Assembly: GCF_905171775.1 (NCBI RefSeq) | Contig: NC_053489.1 | Span: forward strand, 139,454,642 to 139,518,641 | Length of the DNA: 64,000 nucleotides | From: Rana temporaria | Lineage: Eukaryota; Chordata; Amphibia; Anura; Ranidae | Direction of reading: 5' to 3' | In this document: positions 43,971 through 52,635 of the stretch, piece after piece | Position numbering within the stretch: the first letter of the stretch is position 1 | How the letters are laid out: each line of letters opens with the position of its first letter | Notes under the pieces: model-generated | Database searches by the model: none | The model's input: only the letters and a program-made list of their open reading frames with translations | What the model was told of the DNA's origin: nothing | Made by a program: the position numbers and the translations under genes

Positions 43971-45864
43971 CGGAGTCAAGGTGGGAGGAAGGTTGGGGGC
44001 CTTTCTCCCACAATGGGAGACGATCACCAGCAACCAATTTGTGCTGGGGATCATAAGGAGAGGGTACAGACTAGAATTCTCAAGTCCCCCCCCATCCAGA
44101 CTCTTAGTCACCAATTTGCCCCAATGCAAAGAGAAATCTGTGGCTCTGATCTCCTCTCTTCAGGAGTTGGAGGATCAGGAGGTGGTAGTTCGGGTTCCAT
44201 CGGAGGAGATAGGAAAGGGCTTCTACTCCCACATATTTGTGGTCCGCAAGCCTTCAGGGAAATTCAGGCTTATACTGAATTTAAAACCTCTAAACACCTC
44301 GGTCACGTACAAACGGTTTCGGATGGATTCCATCTATTCCGTGAGGACACTCCTCCTTCCGAACTGCTTCATGGCATCCATAGATTTAAAGGATGCCTAC
44401 CTACACATCCCAATAGCGGAATGCCATCAGAGATTTCTCAGACTGGCCGTGAGGTCCAGAGAGGGGATGTTTCACCTGCAATTCAAAGCACTCCCCTTCG
44501 GGCTCTCCTCTTCCCCCCGCATATTCACCAAAGTGATGGTGGAGGTACTAGCCTTTCTACGTCTCAAGGGCATCCTGGTGATAGCTTACCTGGACGATCT
44601 GCTATTCTTTGCAGACTCTCCGACACGGTTGTCCCAGGACCTCCAGGTTGCAAAGGGGATTCTGGAGAACCTAGGTTGGTTACTCAATCTGGAAAAATCC
44701 AGCCTGACACCCTCCCAAAGAGTCACTTTTCTGGGATATGTACTGGACTCAACCAGACAGATGACTTTTCTCCCAATAGAAAAGGTTCAGAAGGTGGACA
44801 ACGTAATATCACTTCTTCAGAGCAGTTGCCAGCTTCCGATAAGGAAAGTCATGTCAGCTCTGGGGTTATTAACATCTTGTCTTCCTGCAGTGCAGTGGGC
44901 GGGTCTGCATTTCCGACCTCTACAACTGTTCATACTGAACATTTGGGACCACAAACCGGAATCCTTGGATTCCCTGATATCCATACCGGTTCACATCAAG
45001 AGGTCCCTTTGGTGGTGGAGGAAGGGGGCGAACCTTTTACAGGGCCTGGATTGGATCTCCCCGATTTCCAGAACAGTGACAACAGATGCCAGTGGCTCCG
45101 GTTGGGGAGCACACCTGGACTCCCTTCTGACACAGGGTCGCTGGGCAAAAGAGGACTCGCAAAAATCTTCGAATTGGAGAGAACTAAAAGCGATAGAGTT
45201 AGCCCTCAAAGCCTTTCAGAAGGAGCTGCAGGGACAGCATGTTCGAATCAGGACAGACAACTCCTCGGCAGTAGCTTATGTCAACAAGCAGGGGGGCACC
45301 AGGAGCAAGTCCTTATGGGATCTGACAAAATCTATTCTCATATGGGCGGAGGCCAATGTCTTGTCCCTCTCAGCCATACATCTGAAGGGAGAATTAAATC
45401 AGGTCGCAGACTTCCTCAGCAGGAAGAAACTGAGGGAGGGCGATTGGGTTCTGAATCAGGAAGTTTTCAGAGCGATCACTCAAAGATGGGGTCTTCCGGA
45501 GGTGGATTTATTCGCCTCAAGAGAAAATGCCAAAACTCGGCTCTTTTTTTCCCTAAACAGATGGGATGGAGCTCTGGCGGTGGACGCTCTGGCCCAAACC
45601 TGGAAGTTCTCCAGGTGTTATGCTTTCCCCCCTCCGGTTCTAATACCAGCAGTCCTGAGGAAACTGCAGGGGGAGAACACAACACTCATTCTCATCGCAC
45701 CTCATTGGCCCAGGAGACCATGGTTCTCTATCCTAAAAAATCTATCGATAGAATCTCCTTGGATTCTACCAATTCGGGAGGATCTCCTTTTGCAGGGTCC
45801 AATCTGCTGCCCGCAGGTAGAGAGATGGAACCTGGCAGCCTGGCTTCTGAGGAAGAGCTGCTGA
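43822..45864 (+). CDS. DIRS reverse transcriptase/RNase H polyprotein
   Basis: It copies element RNA into DNA. 680 codons from ATG 43822; the real start may be later, or reached from gag by frameshift or reinitiation. RT blocks: VVRKPSGKFRLILNLKPLN (about residue 135), SIDLKDAYLHIPI, LPFGLSSSPRIFTKVM and VIAYLDDLLFFADS with the YxDD site near residue 256. RNase H: TTDASGSGWGAHL (about 418), IRTDNSSAVAYVNKQGG (about 475), LNQVADFLSR. The C-terminal part (VDLFASRENAKTRLFF, YAFPPPVLIPAVL, LIAPHWPRRPWF) is the region seen after RNase H in DIRS/Ngaro polyproteins, which in some DIRS carries a methyltransferase-like domain. All catalytic motifs seen are intact, with no stops. Confidence 0.92.
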   Translation: MGDRQRKNSGPKRRWKSPNLRERKSFGDQKGKAVPGHFFVLLNSPKNLNDGVKVGGRLGAFLPQWETITSNQFVLGIIRRGYRLEFSSPPPSRLLVTNLPQCKEKSVALISSLQELEDQEVVVRVPSEEIGKGFYSHIFVVRKPSGKFRLILNLKPLNTSVTYKRFRMDSIYSVRTLLLPNCFMASIDLKDAYLHIPIAECHQRFLRLAVRSREGMFHLQFKALPFGLSSSPRIFTKVMVEVLAFLRLKGILVIAYLDDLLFFADSPTRLSQDLQVAKGILENLGWLLNLEKSSLTPSQRVTFLGYVLDSTRQMTFLPIEKVQKVDNVISLLQSSCQLPIRKVMSALGLLTSCLPAVQWAGLHFRPLQLFILNIWDHKPESLDSLISIPVHIKRSLWWWRKGANLLQGLDWISPISRTVTTDASGSGWGAHLDSLLTQGRWAKEDSQKSSNWRELKAIELALKAFQKELQGQHVRIRTDNSSAVAYVNKQGGTRSKSLWDLTKSILIWAEANVLSLSAIHLKGELNQVADFLSRKKLREGDWVLNQEVFRAITQRWGLPEVDLFASRENAKTRLFFSLNRWDGALAVDALAQTWKFSRCYAFPPPVLIPAVLRKLQGENTTLILIAPHWPRRPWFSILKNLSIESPWILPIREDLLLQGPICCPQVERWNLAAWLLRKSC

Positions 45865-46874
45865 GGGGCAAAGGGTTTTCAGAACGCTTGGTTGAAACAC
45901 TCCTAAGCTGTAGAAAGAAGGAGACGCAAGCCATTTACCAAAAAGTGTGGAAACGGTTTAACATCTGGTGTGCAGAAAGCTCATTCAGTGTCAACAGCTC
46001 TGTGGCTGTTTTAGAATTTCTTCAAGCTGGAGCTGATAAAGGGTTGGCAACTAGCACGCTGAAGGGTCAGGTGTCAGCGCTAAGTGTATTTTTTGAAAAA
46101 CAACTAGCATTTGACCCTTGGGTCTCTAGATTTTTTAAGGCTTTGAGTAGACGGAGACCTGTTAAAACCTCCAACTTCCCAGTTTGGGATCTCTCATTGG
46201 TTCTTCAAGCCTTTACAGTAGAACCATTTGAGCCTTTAGACAAATGTAGTTTAAAAGTGATCACTCTCAAAACAGTATTTTTAGTAGCGATCACTACTGC
46301 CAGGAGAGTGAGCGAACTCGAGGCCCTATCTATTAGGGTCCCCTTTTTTCAAGTTTTTCCGGATCGCATCATTTTTAAGACAGATCCGGCTTTTCTACCA
46401 AAGGTAGCTTCTAAGTTTCACAGAAGTCAAGAAATAACATTGCCTTCTTTTTGTTCAAATCCTGTGAGGGAACAGGAACACAAGTTTCACAACCTAGACG
46501 TTAGGAGGTGTGTCCTACAATACTTGGATTACACAAGTCAGTTCAGGAAAGCTGATTCACTATTTGTTTTGTTTTCTGGGTCCAAGAAAGGGTCTAGGGC
46601 TTCTAGACGCACGATAGCCAGGTGGTTAAGGGCAGCCATCGTTCTAGCCTATTCTTCTAGGGGAGTAGAGCCTCCACAGGGTATCAAGGCTCATTCCACC
46701 AGGGCAGTAGCAACTTCCCAAGCAGAGTGTGCTGGTGCTTCCCCGGAGCAGATCTGCAAGGCTGCAACATGGTCTAGTTTCTCAACGTTTGTAAAACATT
46801 ACAGACTGGACCTACTTTCAACCAAAGACCAGGCTTTTGGACGCAAAGTACTGCAAGCAGTTGTCCCACCCTAG
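44013..46874 (+). CDS. DIRS tyrosine recombinase (frame overlapping RT)
   Basis: It integrates the circular DNA form. The frame is open for 953 codons. The first 600 or so only shadow the RT gene in another frame, and recognisable recombinase sequence starts near 45870 (GFSERLVETLLSCRKKETQA). The N-terminal SAM-like domain includes VAVLEFLQAGADKGLATSTL. The catalytic set is present: arginine in TTARRVSELEAL (near 46310), HxxR in KAHSTRAVATS (about 46686), and the tyrosine in FVKHYRLDL (about 46800). The stop TAG is at 46872-46874. The functional start is unknown and may need frameshifting or an internal start. The overlap of recombinase and RT frames is a known DIRS feature. Confidence 0.85.
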   Translation: MGDDHQQPICAGDHKERVQTRILKSPPIQTLSHQFAPMQREICGSDLLSSGVGGSGGGSSGSIGGDRKGLLLPHICGPQAFREIQAYTEFKTSKHLGHVQTVSDGFHLFREDTPPSELLHGIHRFKGCLPTHPNSGMPSEISQTGREVQRGDVSPAIQSTPLRALLFPPHIHQSDGGGTSLSTSQGHPGDSLPGRSAILCRLSDTVVPGPPGCKGDSGEPRLVTQSGKIQPDTLPKSHFSGICTGLNQTDDFSPNRKGSEGGQRNITSSEQLPASDKESHVSSGVINILSSCSAVGGSAFPTSTTVHTEHLGPQTGILGFPDIHTGSHQEVPLVVEEGGEPFTGPGLDLPDFQNSDNRCQWLRLGSTPGLPSDTGSLGKRGLAKIFELERTKSDRVSPQSLSEGAAGTACSNQDRQLLGSSLCQQAGGHQEQVLMGSDKIYSHMGGGQCLVPLSHTSEGRIKSGRRLPQQEETEGGRLGSESGSFQSDHSKMGSSGGGFIRLKRKCQNSALFFPKQMGWSSGGGRSGPNLEVLQVLCFPPSGSNTSSPEETAGGEHNTHSHRTSLAQETMVLYPKKSIDRISLDSTNSGGSPFAGSNLLPAGREMEPGSLASEEELLRGKGFSERLVETLLSCRKKETQAIYQKVWKRFNIWCAESSFSVNSSVAVLEFLQAGADKGLATSTLKGQVSALSVFFEKQLAFDPWVSRFFKALSRRRPVKTSNFPVWDLSLVLQAFTVEPFEPLDKCSLKVITLKTVFLVAITTARRVSELEALSIRVPFFQVFPDRIIFKTDPAFLPKVASKFHRSQEITLPSFCSNPVREQEHKFHNLDVRRCVLQYLDYTSQFRKADSLFVLFSGSKKGSRASRRTIARWLRAAIVLAYSSRGVEPPQGIKAHSTRAVATSQAECAGASPEQICKAATWSSFSTFVKHYRLDLLSTKDQAFGRKVLQAVVPP

Positions 46875-46889
46875 GGTAAGGTGCTCGCT

Positions 46890-46976
46890 TATCCTCTCTA
46901 CAGTACCTGTCCTGAAAGACGAACAGGGAAAAACGGGGTTACTTACCGGTAACATCCCTTTTCCTGGAGTCTTTCA
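46890..46976. repeat. Internal complementary region of DIRS family B
   Basis: CTCTCTACAGTACCTGTCCT to GAACAGGGAAA complements the outer left ITR. AACGGGGTTACTTACCGGTA onward complements the outer right ITR. The two meet in a shared A-run. This is a complete circle-junction template. Confidence 0.9.
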
Positions 46977-47113
46977 GGACAGCACTGGTACCCACCCTCT
47001 TTTGTTGTAGGGGATATTATGGAAACTCATCAGACGAGGCCGTCAGGTAAGATGTAATTTTATACTTTTATGACGTGTTCTTGTGTCTCCCCAGCTGGCC
47101 GGAGGTACTCTGG

Positions 47114-47262
47114 AAAAAACTGAGGAGCTGAGGGAGGATGAGGCTTAAATTCTTAATTGGAAGGCGGTGTTTCCTGTGAGGGGAGGAGCCTGTGTCTCTC
47201 TACAGTACCTGTCCTGAAAGACTCCAGGAAAAGGGATGTTACCGGTAAGTAACCCCGTTTTT
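47114..47262. repeat. Right inverted terminal repeat of DIRS family B
   Basis: It begins AAACTGAGGAGCTGAGGG and ends TACCGGTAAGTAACCCCGTT with a T-run. The last 40 bases are right-end specific and contain CGGTAAGTAAC, a splice-donor-like site. Confidence 0.9.
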
Positions 47263-47786
47263 TGTGTTGTACATTCACATCAGTCCCTGTCTCAAGGAGC
47301 TTAGAATTTAGGGTCACCATCTTTCTTGCATACATGCCTGCACATAGTAGGGCCAATGAACCAACCCATATGTCTTTGAGATGTGAGGAATCCAACAAAC
47401 ACATAAAATGCAGATACCCTTCCTGGAACTTATTAGTGACCCCAGTCCTGCAAGGCAGTAGTGCCAACCACTGATCCTCAGTAATGTTTTGTGACATAAA
47501 ATTGTGTCCCATAAATTTTGCATAACTTTAGTTCTTTTGCCTTTGTGTTGCACATTTACTTTGCAAGTAGTAAATGAGGTGTCAGAAAAGGCAAACATAA
47601 AACCCACCATAGCCTGCTACACCTTGTGATACTTGGCACTTGGTTGTATGGCTGTGCTGGAATAAAGTTTTAATGCATCTGTGCCAGGTTTCTGCCATGC
47701 TGCATGAAAGTAAATGGTAAAAATGTGTAAACATTAATGGTACTCATTGCTGTGATAATCATGTATACGTGCCTTTTATTATACAG
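47263..47786 (+). other. Remaining intron 2 of the putative unit
   Basis: The first about 140 bases belong to the interrupted SINE-like repeat. The rest is unique with no frame of note. Confidence 0.4.
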
Positions 47787-47822
47787 GGTGCATAACGAAG
47801 AGGCCCTAGATGCCACAGCACA

Positions 47823-48748
47823 ATGACAAATTGTCTGGATAATGTCACTACAATGGACTGTAGAATACGGAATTGGCAAATTCAATATATTAAAATGGAC
47901 AGGTAATTCATTTTAAAAGTTCTGCTGTTTTTCCTCATTTAAAGTTATTCTAAACATTTATTTCTTAAATATAACCAACATGTCATATTTGCCCGCTCTG
48001 TAATGGTTTGGCCCATACCCCTTTAGGTCCCACACCTGCATTCCTGGTTCCCCCTGCTGAGTGCCCCCATAGTAAGCCACTTGCTACAGAGGCGCGCACA
48101 CACAGGCTTGCTCCTGAGCCTCACTGTCTCTATTGACACAGTGAGATTTGGCCCTGTCCCCTGCTTGCATATTTTTTTCCATTAAAGTAAAAACCTGCAT
48201 TTTTAGAACCACTTGAATGCCTGCAACTTTTACCTAAACCTGCTCCTGCCCCATTCTAAGCCTATTTGAACTACCCTGGGAAAGGGAAGAGGTCTATGCA
48301 ATATATGTGAAGTACCTGACATTAATATTCCTACCTTTCCTAAGGGTGGACCAGTCGCACACCAGTAGATGCTATCTGTCTAGTGGCTGGCTTTTGTGAA
48401 GGAGATTGCTGCAGAGCCTGGGTGGTAACCCATAGACTTGCTGTGGGGCATCTATAGTTGTCAGTCCCTCTTTCACACTGAAGTGTATGGTGTTGCAAGC
48501 TTTTAATTGCACTAGTGAGTACTGTTCTTAAATCACACTTTTTTTTTTTTTCCTGCAGGATTCTGAAGCCATCTGCTTGTGACAAGATTGCCTTGACATC
48601 CGTGGGCTATACAACACTCCTGTCTGCCACAACAAAGTTGATGGACAAACTGTACACTGACCTATCTTTAAATGGTGGCATTGAAATATGCTGTGTTTTT
48701 TTTTTTTTTTTTTTTTTTTCAATCAATGGTTTTTGTTCTAATTTATAA
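47823..48748 (+). CDS. Possible spliced 89-residue ORF (exons 3 and 4), unidentified
   Basis: If exon 3 (to 47902) joins exon 4 (from 48559), a frame runs from ATG 47823 (MTNCLDNVTTMDCRIRNW) through the junction (MD-RILKPSACDK) and ALTSVGYTTLLSATTKLMD to a TAA at 48746-48748, just before the AATAAA. The end runs through a poly-T tract read as phenylalanines, which argues against strong constraint. I do not recognise the product. It may be a small protein or chance frame in a noncoding RNA. Confidence 0.25.
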
Positions 48749-48750
48749 CA

Positions 48751-48756
48751 AATAAA
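48751..48756 (+). terminator. Polyadenylation signal AATAAA of the putative unit
   Basis: AATAAA follows ATTTATAACA and lies near the end of exon 4. Cleavage would be expected within about 30 bases. No other signal is close. Confidence 0.4.
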
Positions 48757-48779
48757 ACGGTAAAGAATATACCTATCAA

Positions 48780-49422
48780 GAGTCTTATTAATGTGGAGGC
48801 TATAAAACGCAAGTTGTGGGTTCCCCCCCCCCCCCCCCACTTGCATGACTGATTTTAATTCTAGTTCAGATTTATTTGAGTTAATGTATGTAAAGCAACT
48901 GGTTCACATTGAAGCCGATCACTTTGCTCATTATGGACAACATTTTCCATTCTCTTGTGATGCACATACTTTGCCAGTCAGGGTGATTTTTCTTTATAGC
49001 AGTGGGGATACTGATTATTTTGGTTGGCAGTGAAATTTCACATCCCTGTTTAAGTGATGCCTCACTTTGACTCGATGGCCAGATAAGATGGTAAACCTGT
49101 ATTTAGACGTTTGCCTGGCGTTCCACTTGAATTCCCATACTGCTATACAGAAATCTAAGATGCTTCTTTATGGTGGACAAATATAGAAGCCTTTTAGCTG
49201 AAGCACAGAAGTCTACTTTGCCATATTTACCTTTTCATATTCACGATAATGTGTCGTTTTGGGCACCACCGTAGGTGTATCGGTTTGCGAGAAGTTAACT
49301 TTAAGGAGAATATGTAGTTTCAAGAGGTGTTTGAGTAACACTGAGGGAGAACTATTGCACTGCCAACATGGCCTCCTCCCACATTCTTCCATCTCGCTGT
49401 TCTAAAGGGGGTAATCGTTCAG
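48780..49422. other. No supported gene
   Basis: A C15 run lies near 48824. Mixed unique sequence without domains. Confidence 0.4.
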
Positions 49423-49426
49423 TTAA

Positions 49427-49689
49427 AGCAGTAGTAAACCGTGTATGGCGAAAGCCATAATGAGCTAGTATGCACCGCATACTAGCTCATTATGAAATGC
49501 TCTACCTTTGAACAGGGTGTGGGGAACTTACCTGGTCCATGTCGAGGGAGATGTCATCTTGCCTCGGCGTGTCTTTCGGGGATCGCCGCTCCAGCGCTGT
49601 GAGTGGCGATGTCGTCACTCTCGCAGGAGACTTCTTTCCTTATAGGCTTACCTGTAGGTAAAAGTGGTAGTAAAGTGTTTACTACCACT
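49427..49689. mobile_element. MITE, AGCAGTAGTAAACC ends, TTAA target
   Basis: It begins AGCAGTAGTAAACCGTGT and ends GTTTACTACCACT, with TTAA on both sides (49423-49426, 49690-49693). The ATGAGCTAGTATGC hairpin links it to 31284-32180. Confidence 0.75.
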
Positions 49690-49717
49690 TTAAATATTTA
49701 CCAGCATGGAATAACCT

Positions 49718-49935
49718 TTAACCACTTGCTTACTGGGCACTTAAACCCCTTCCTGCCCAGACCAATTTTCTGTGCTGTCGCACTTTGAGTGACAATTGAC
49801 ATACAACACTGTAAAGTTTATTGGACCTATGAAAAGATGCTTCTAAGCCTGGAGCAACATTGCTTTTAAGATGAGGTCTGGGGGGGGGGGCGGCTTTTGG
49901 ATCGTACTTGCACATTGGGTAAGGCCTTAAATATA
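49718..49935. mobile_element. PiggyBac-type TTAACCACTTGCTTACTGGG end, truncated
   Basis: The first 60 bases match the left end of the piggyBac element at 9396 (CTTACTGGGCACTTAAAC, CTGCCCAGACCAATTTTC). The right side is lost after about 49820; a G10 run follows. Confidence 0.65.
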
Positions 49936-49948
49936 TTCTATACTTTAA

Positions 49949-50822
49949 AGCGGAGTTTGACCCAAAAATGAGACTTGTGCTTTTTGGAAAATACTTGGTA
50001 GCATCTGCCGATCTTTGCCCCGTCTTCTGGGAGACACACAGGTCTCAGACAGTGGGGAGCAGTGAAATGGTGCAGCATGACATGCGCAGTATGATTCCCT
50101 TACTGAAGATGGGAGGCGGCAGCACCCGGGAGCCGAAGGACAGACCGGTTTTTGGGTGCTGATATTGCAGGCGCCCTGGGCGGGCAAGTGTTTTTTTTTT
50201 TTTAGCAGCTGACTTTTTTTTTCCAGGCAGAACTTCACAGGTTGAAGTGAATGTCGGGCCCACCAACATTTAACCCCCTTCATGCCAGCTGTATGCAAAT
50301 ATGCAGCCTCAGCTTGAAGGGATTGTGGCAGCCATCACACCCGATCCTTCTTTTTTTTTTTTTTTTTTTTTTTGCGACTGAGAAGTTGCTCGGCTGTTGC
50401 TTGGCTGTTATCTCAAGCACAACAGAAGGGGCCGTAAGAGTCCAGAATTGACTTTGAGCGGATCTAGTAACCCGGGAGCAATGTCTTTTTACAGACTTAA
50501 AAAGGAGGTTCAGCCCAGGTGAAATTTAAGTCATTGGCTGCAAATACTGCTGCTGACTTAATATTGGGGCATGTACCTGTCCAGGGAGCCTGTGATGTCT
50601 GCAGATCTTTGGCTCGACTCCTGGGTGCTGCCGCTGCCATTCGTGGCCTTTTGGCTTCACTGAGCTTTCTAACTGGCCAGGCAGGAGGGGACTGTACTTC
50701 CAGGTGATCGGGCAGTCTTTTGGAAGATCCCTGTTTTTAAAGGTGCCAAATGTGACATTGCAGGGGTGGGGGGGGGGGGGGAGTGTATAAGCAGAAGTTC
50801 TTCTTTTGGGTGGAACTCTGCT
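49949..50822. mobile_element. MITE(s), AGCGGAGTTTGACCC / GGGTGGAACTCTGCT ends, TTAA target
   Basis: TTAA flanks both sides (49945-49948, 50823-50826). Another TTAAAAAGGAGGTTCAGCCC start near 50497 suggests that two related elements are joined. It contains CATGCGCAGTATG (50081-50093). Confidence 0.6.
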
Positions 50823-50996
50823 TTAAAGGTGCCAACTTTTTTTTTTTTTTTATGCTTTTAAGTGCAAAGGAGGGTTTTATTAAAGGATCGCTTGATAAAG
50901 AATATAAAAAAATCCCCAGAGGGACAGTGTAAAGATATATTTTAAAGTGCCCCAACAGTGGTGGGGGGGGGTGTGTGTGTGTGCGCAGGGGGCTGT

Positions 50997-51685
50997 TTAA
51001 CCACTTAATACCCAGACCATTATGCAGGTAAAGGACCTGGCCAGTTTTTGCAATTCGGCACTGCGTCACTTCAACTGACAATTGTGCGACGTGGCTCCCA
51101 AACAAAATTGGCATTTTTTTTTCCCCACAAATAGGGCTTTCTTTTGGTGGTATTTTATCACCTCTGCGGCTTTTATTTTTTGCACTATAAACAAAAATGG
51201 AGCGACAATTTTGAAAAAAAATCAGTATTTTTTTATTTTTTGTTGTAATAAATATCCCCCAAAAATATATAAAAAGTTTTCCTCAGTTTAGAGAGATATG
51301 TATTCTTGTACCTATTTTTGGTTAATAAATCGCAATAAGCGTTTATTGATTGGTTTGTGCAAAAGTTATAGCGTTTACAAAACGGGATAGTTTTATGGCA
51401 TTTTTATTAATATTTTTTTTACTAGTAATGGTGGCGACCTATGATATTTTTTTTTTTCGTGACTGCGACATTATGGCGTCACTGATCTGCGTTCCCTATA
51501 TCGGGGATCAGTGTCACTGCCACACAGAACGGGGAAGGTGCGTTTGCACACACCTCTCCCCGTTTTTCAGCTCCTGTGACCGATCGCCTGCGCGAGCCAC
51601 GGCTGGCCTCTTAAAGGCTACGTGTCTGCCCAGCTGTGCCATTCTGCCAAAGTATATCGTCGGTAGGGGGTCCTTAAGTGGTTAA
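50997..51685. mobile_element. PiggyBac-type non-autonomous element, TTAACCACTT ends
   Basis: It begins TTAACCACTTAATACCCAGA and ends GGTCCTTAAGTGGTTAA with TTAA on both sides. In the opposite orientation it matches 3910-5955 (GTGCGACGTGGCTCCCAAAC, GTGACTGCGACATTATGGCG), but without the palindrome, so it serves as its empty-site relative. Confidence 0.8.
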
Positions 51686-52350
51686 TGCTATTATCATTTA
51701 TTAGCAGGTGCATGTGGCCCTCCATGCATTCATACATTGATTCTGGCCCTTAAGTGTAAAAAGGTTCACTACTGAATTAATGGTTGTCCAAAAGCTAGTA
51801 ATAACAGACCGACTCTCTCCCCATATTTGTAGCCCTGTATGGAGGGTTTGGAGCAGATAAGAGCTGCTAATGGCTGTAGCAAAAAGTAGAGGTGGGCAAG
51901 ATCATACCTGCCTCCCTAATGACAGCTATACAGCAGTCTAACCTAGGATGAAAATGTTGCTGTTACTCTTTGGTATATAAACCATCAAGCAGGAATCAAA
52001 AAAGCAGCACTGGAAGTCTCACTCGCAGAAGTGTGTGCAGTACAAAAACAAAGGGTTGCAAACTTTTAAGCAGATTATCGCAGCCTACAAGGTATTGATG
52101 TGAGAGAGGGGCCCTTCTACGTGGAAGTCTTCCAAAGAATTTACCAGTAATGGTAAACGCCAGATGTTTATCTTCTGGCATTGCCCTTCAAAAGAAAGAT
52201 GGATAGCTTTGCAGGACCCTTGACGAATGCATTGGTGGCTCCGTTGGGTTGCTGCGATAAACCACATCGGCTTTACCCCTCTTGTAGCTGTACGTTGTGT
52301 GTGAGAGCAGCCCTTGTGCCACTGGTACTACCTTGAATAGAGGTCTAACA
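51686..52350. other. No supported gene
   Basis: Unique-looking sequence. Minus-strand frames near 52000-52260 lack recognisable domains. Confidence 0.4.
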
Positions 52351-52635
52351 TACAGCACATTTTAAAGGAACATTTTGGAAAACATCAGATCTCAATAGGG
52401 TAAAATATGCTGAATATCTATAATGATATGGACTGGGTAGTGTGTTAGGAACAAAAGAATGCCACTTTGATGGAAATTAAAATGATCAACCTACAGAGGG
52501 CTGAATTCAAAGACTCCCTGAAAATCAAAGTGAAAAAATTATGCAGTAGGCTAGTCCATTTTACTGAAATTTCATTGCAGCAAATCAAAATGGTACTTGG
52601 TAGTTTGTATGGTCCCCACGTACTTGTATGCATGC

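Larger units (their letters stand above)
41768..47262 (+). mobile_element. Full-length DIRS-type retrotransposon (family B)
   Basis: Order: left ITR (41768-41882), leader, gag (42363-43970), RT/RNase H (43822-45864), tyrosine recombinase (ending 46874), internal complementary region (46890-46976), right ITR (47114-47262). A 106-bp part of the ITRs, starting GTCTTTCAGGACAGG and ending CTCCTCAGTTT, is identical in both copies by eye. The internal region is complementary to both outer ends, joined at GAACAGGGAAA/AACGGGG. All three frames are open. This is the architecture of DIRS elements, which integrate by recombinase without target duplication. It looks young and possibly autonomous. Confidence 0.93.
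41730..47400 (+). repeat. SINE-like dispersed repeat split by the DIRS element
   Basis: The left part TACAAATATTTATAGAGCAG and the right part GTACATTCACATCAGTCCCT with GTCTCAAGGAGCTTAGAATT resemble the two halves of a common vertebrate interspersed repeat. They are now separated by the insertion at 41768-47262. The identification is from memory of such sequences. Confidence 0.4.
39831..48778 (+). other. Putative spliced host transcription unit, four exons
   Basis: Exon 1 ends CCGCAG/GTGAGC at 39979. Exon 2, 41392-41464, follows TTTTATTCTCTCTAG and ends ACAT/GTAAGT. Exon 3, 47787-47902, follows CTTTTATTATACAG and ends GGACAG/GTAATT. Exon 4 starts at 48559 after a T-run and CCTGCAG, with AATAAA at 48751. 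A short frame from ATG 39901 stops after 17 codons and a frame from ATG 41416 stops in exon 3, so the 5' exons look noncoding. It may be a small protein gene or a noncoding RNA host. I do not recognise the product. The DIRS element sits in intron 2 in the same orientation. Confidence 0.4.

Noticed and set aside
44013..45800. First 600 codons of the recombinase frame as a separate protein
   Set aside because: They overlie the RT/RNase H gene in another register and show no domain; only the part after about 45870 is recognisable.
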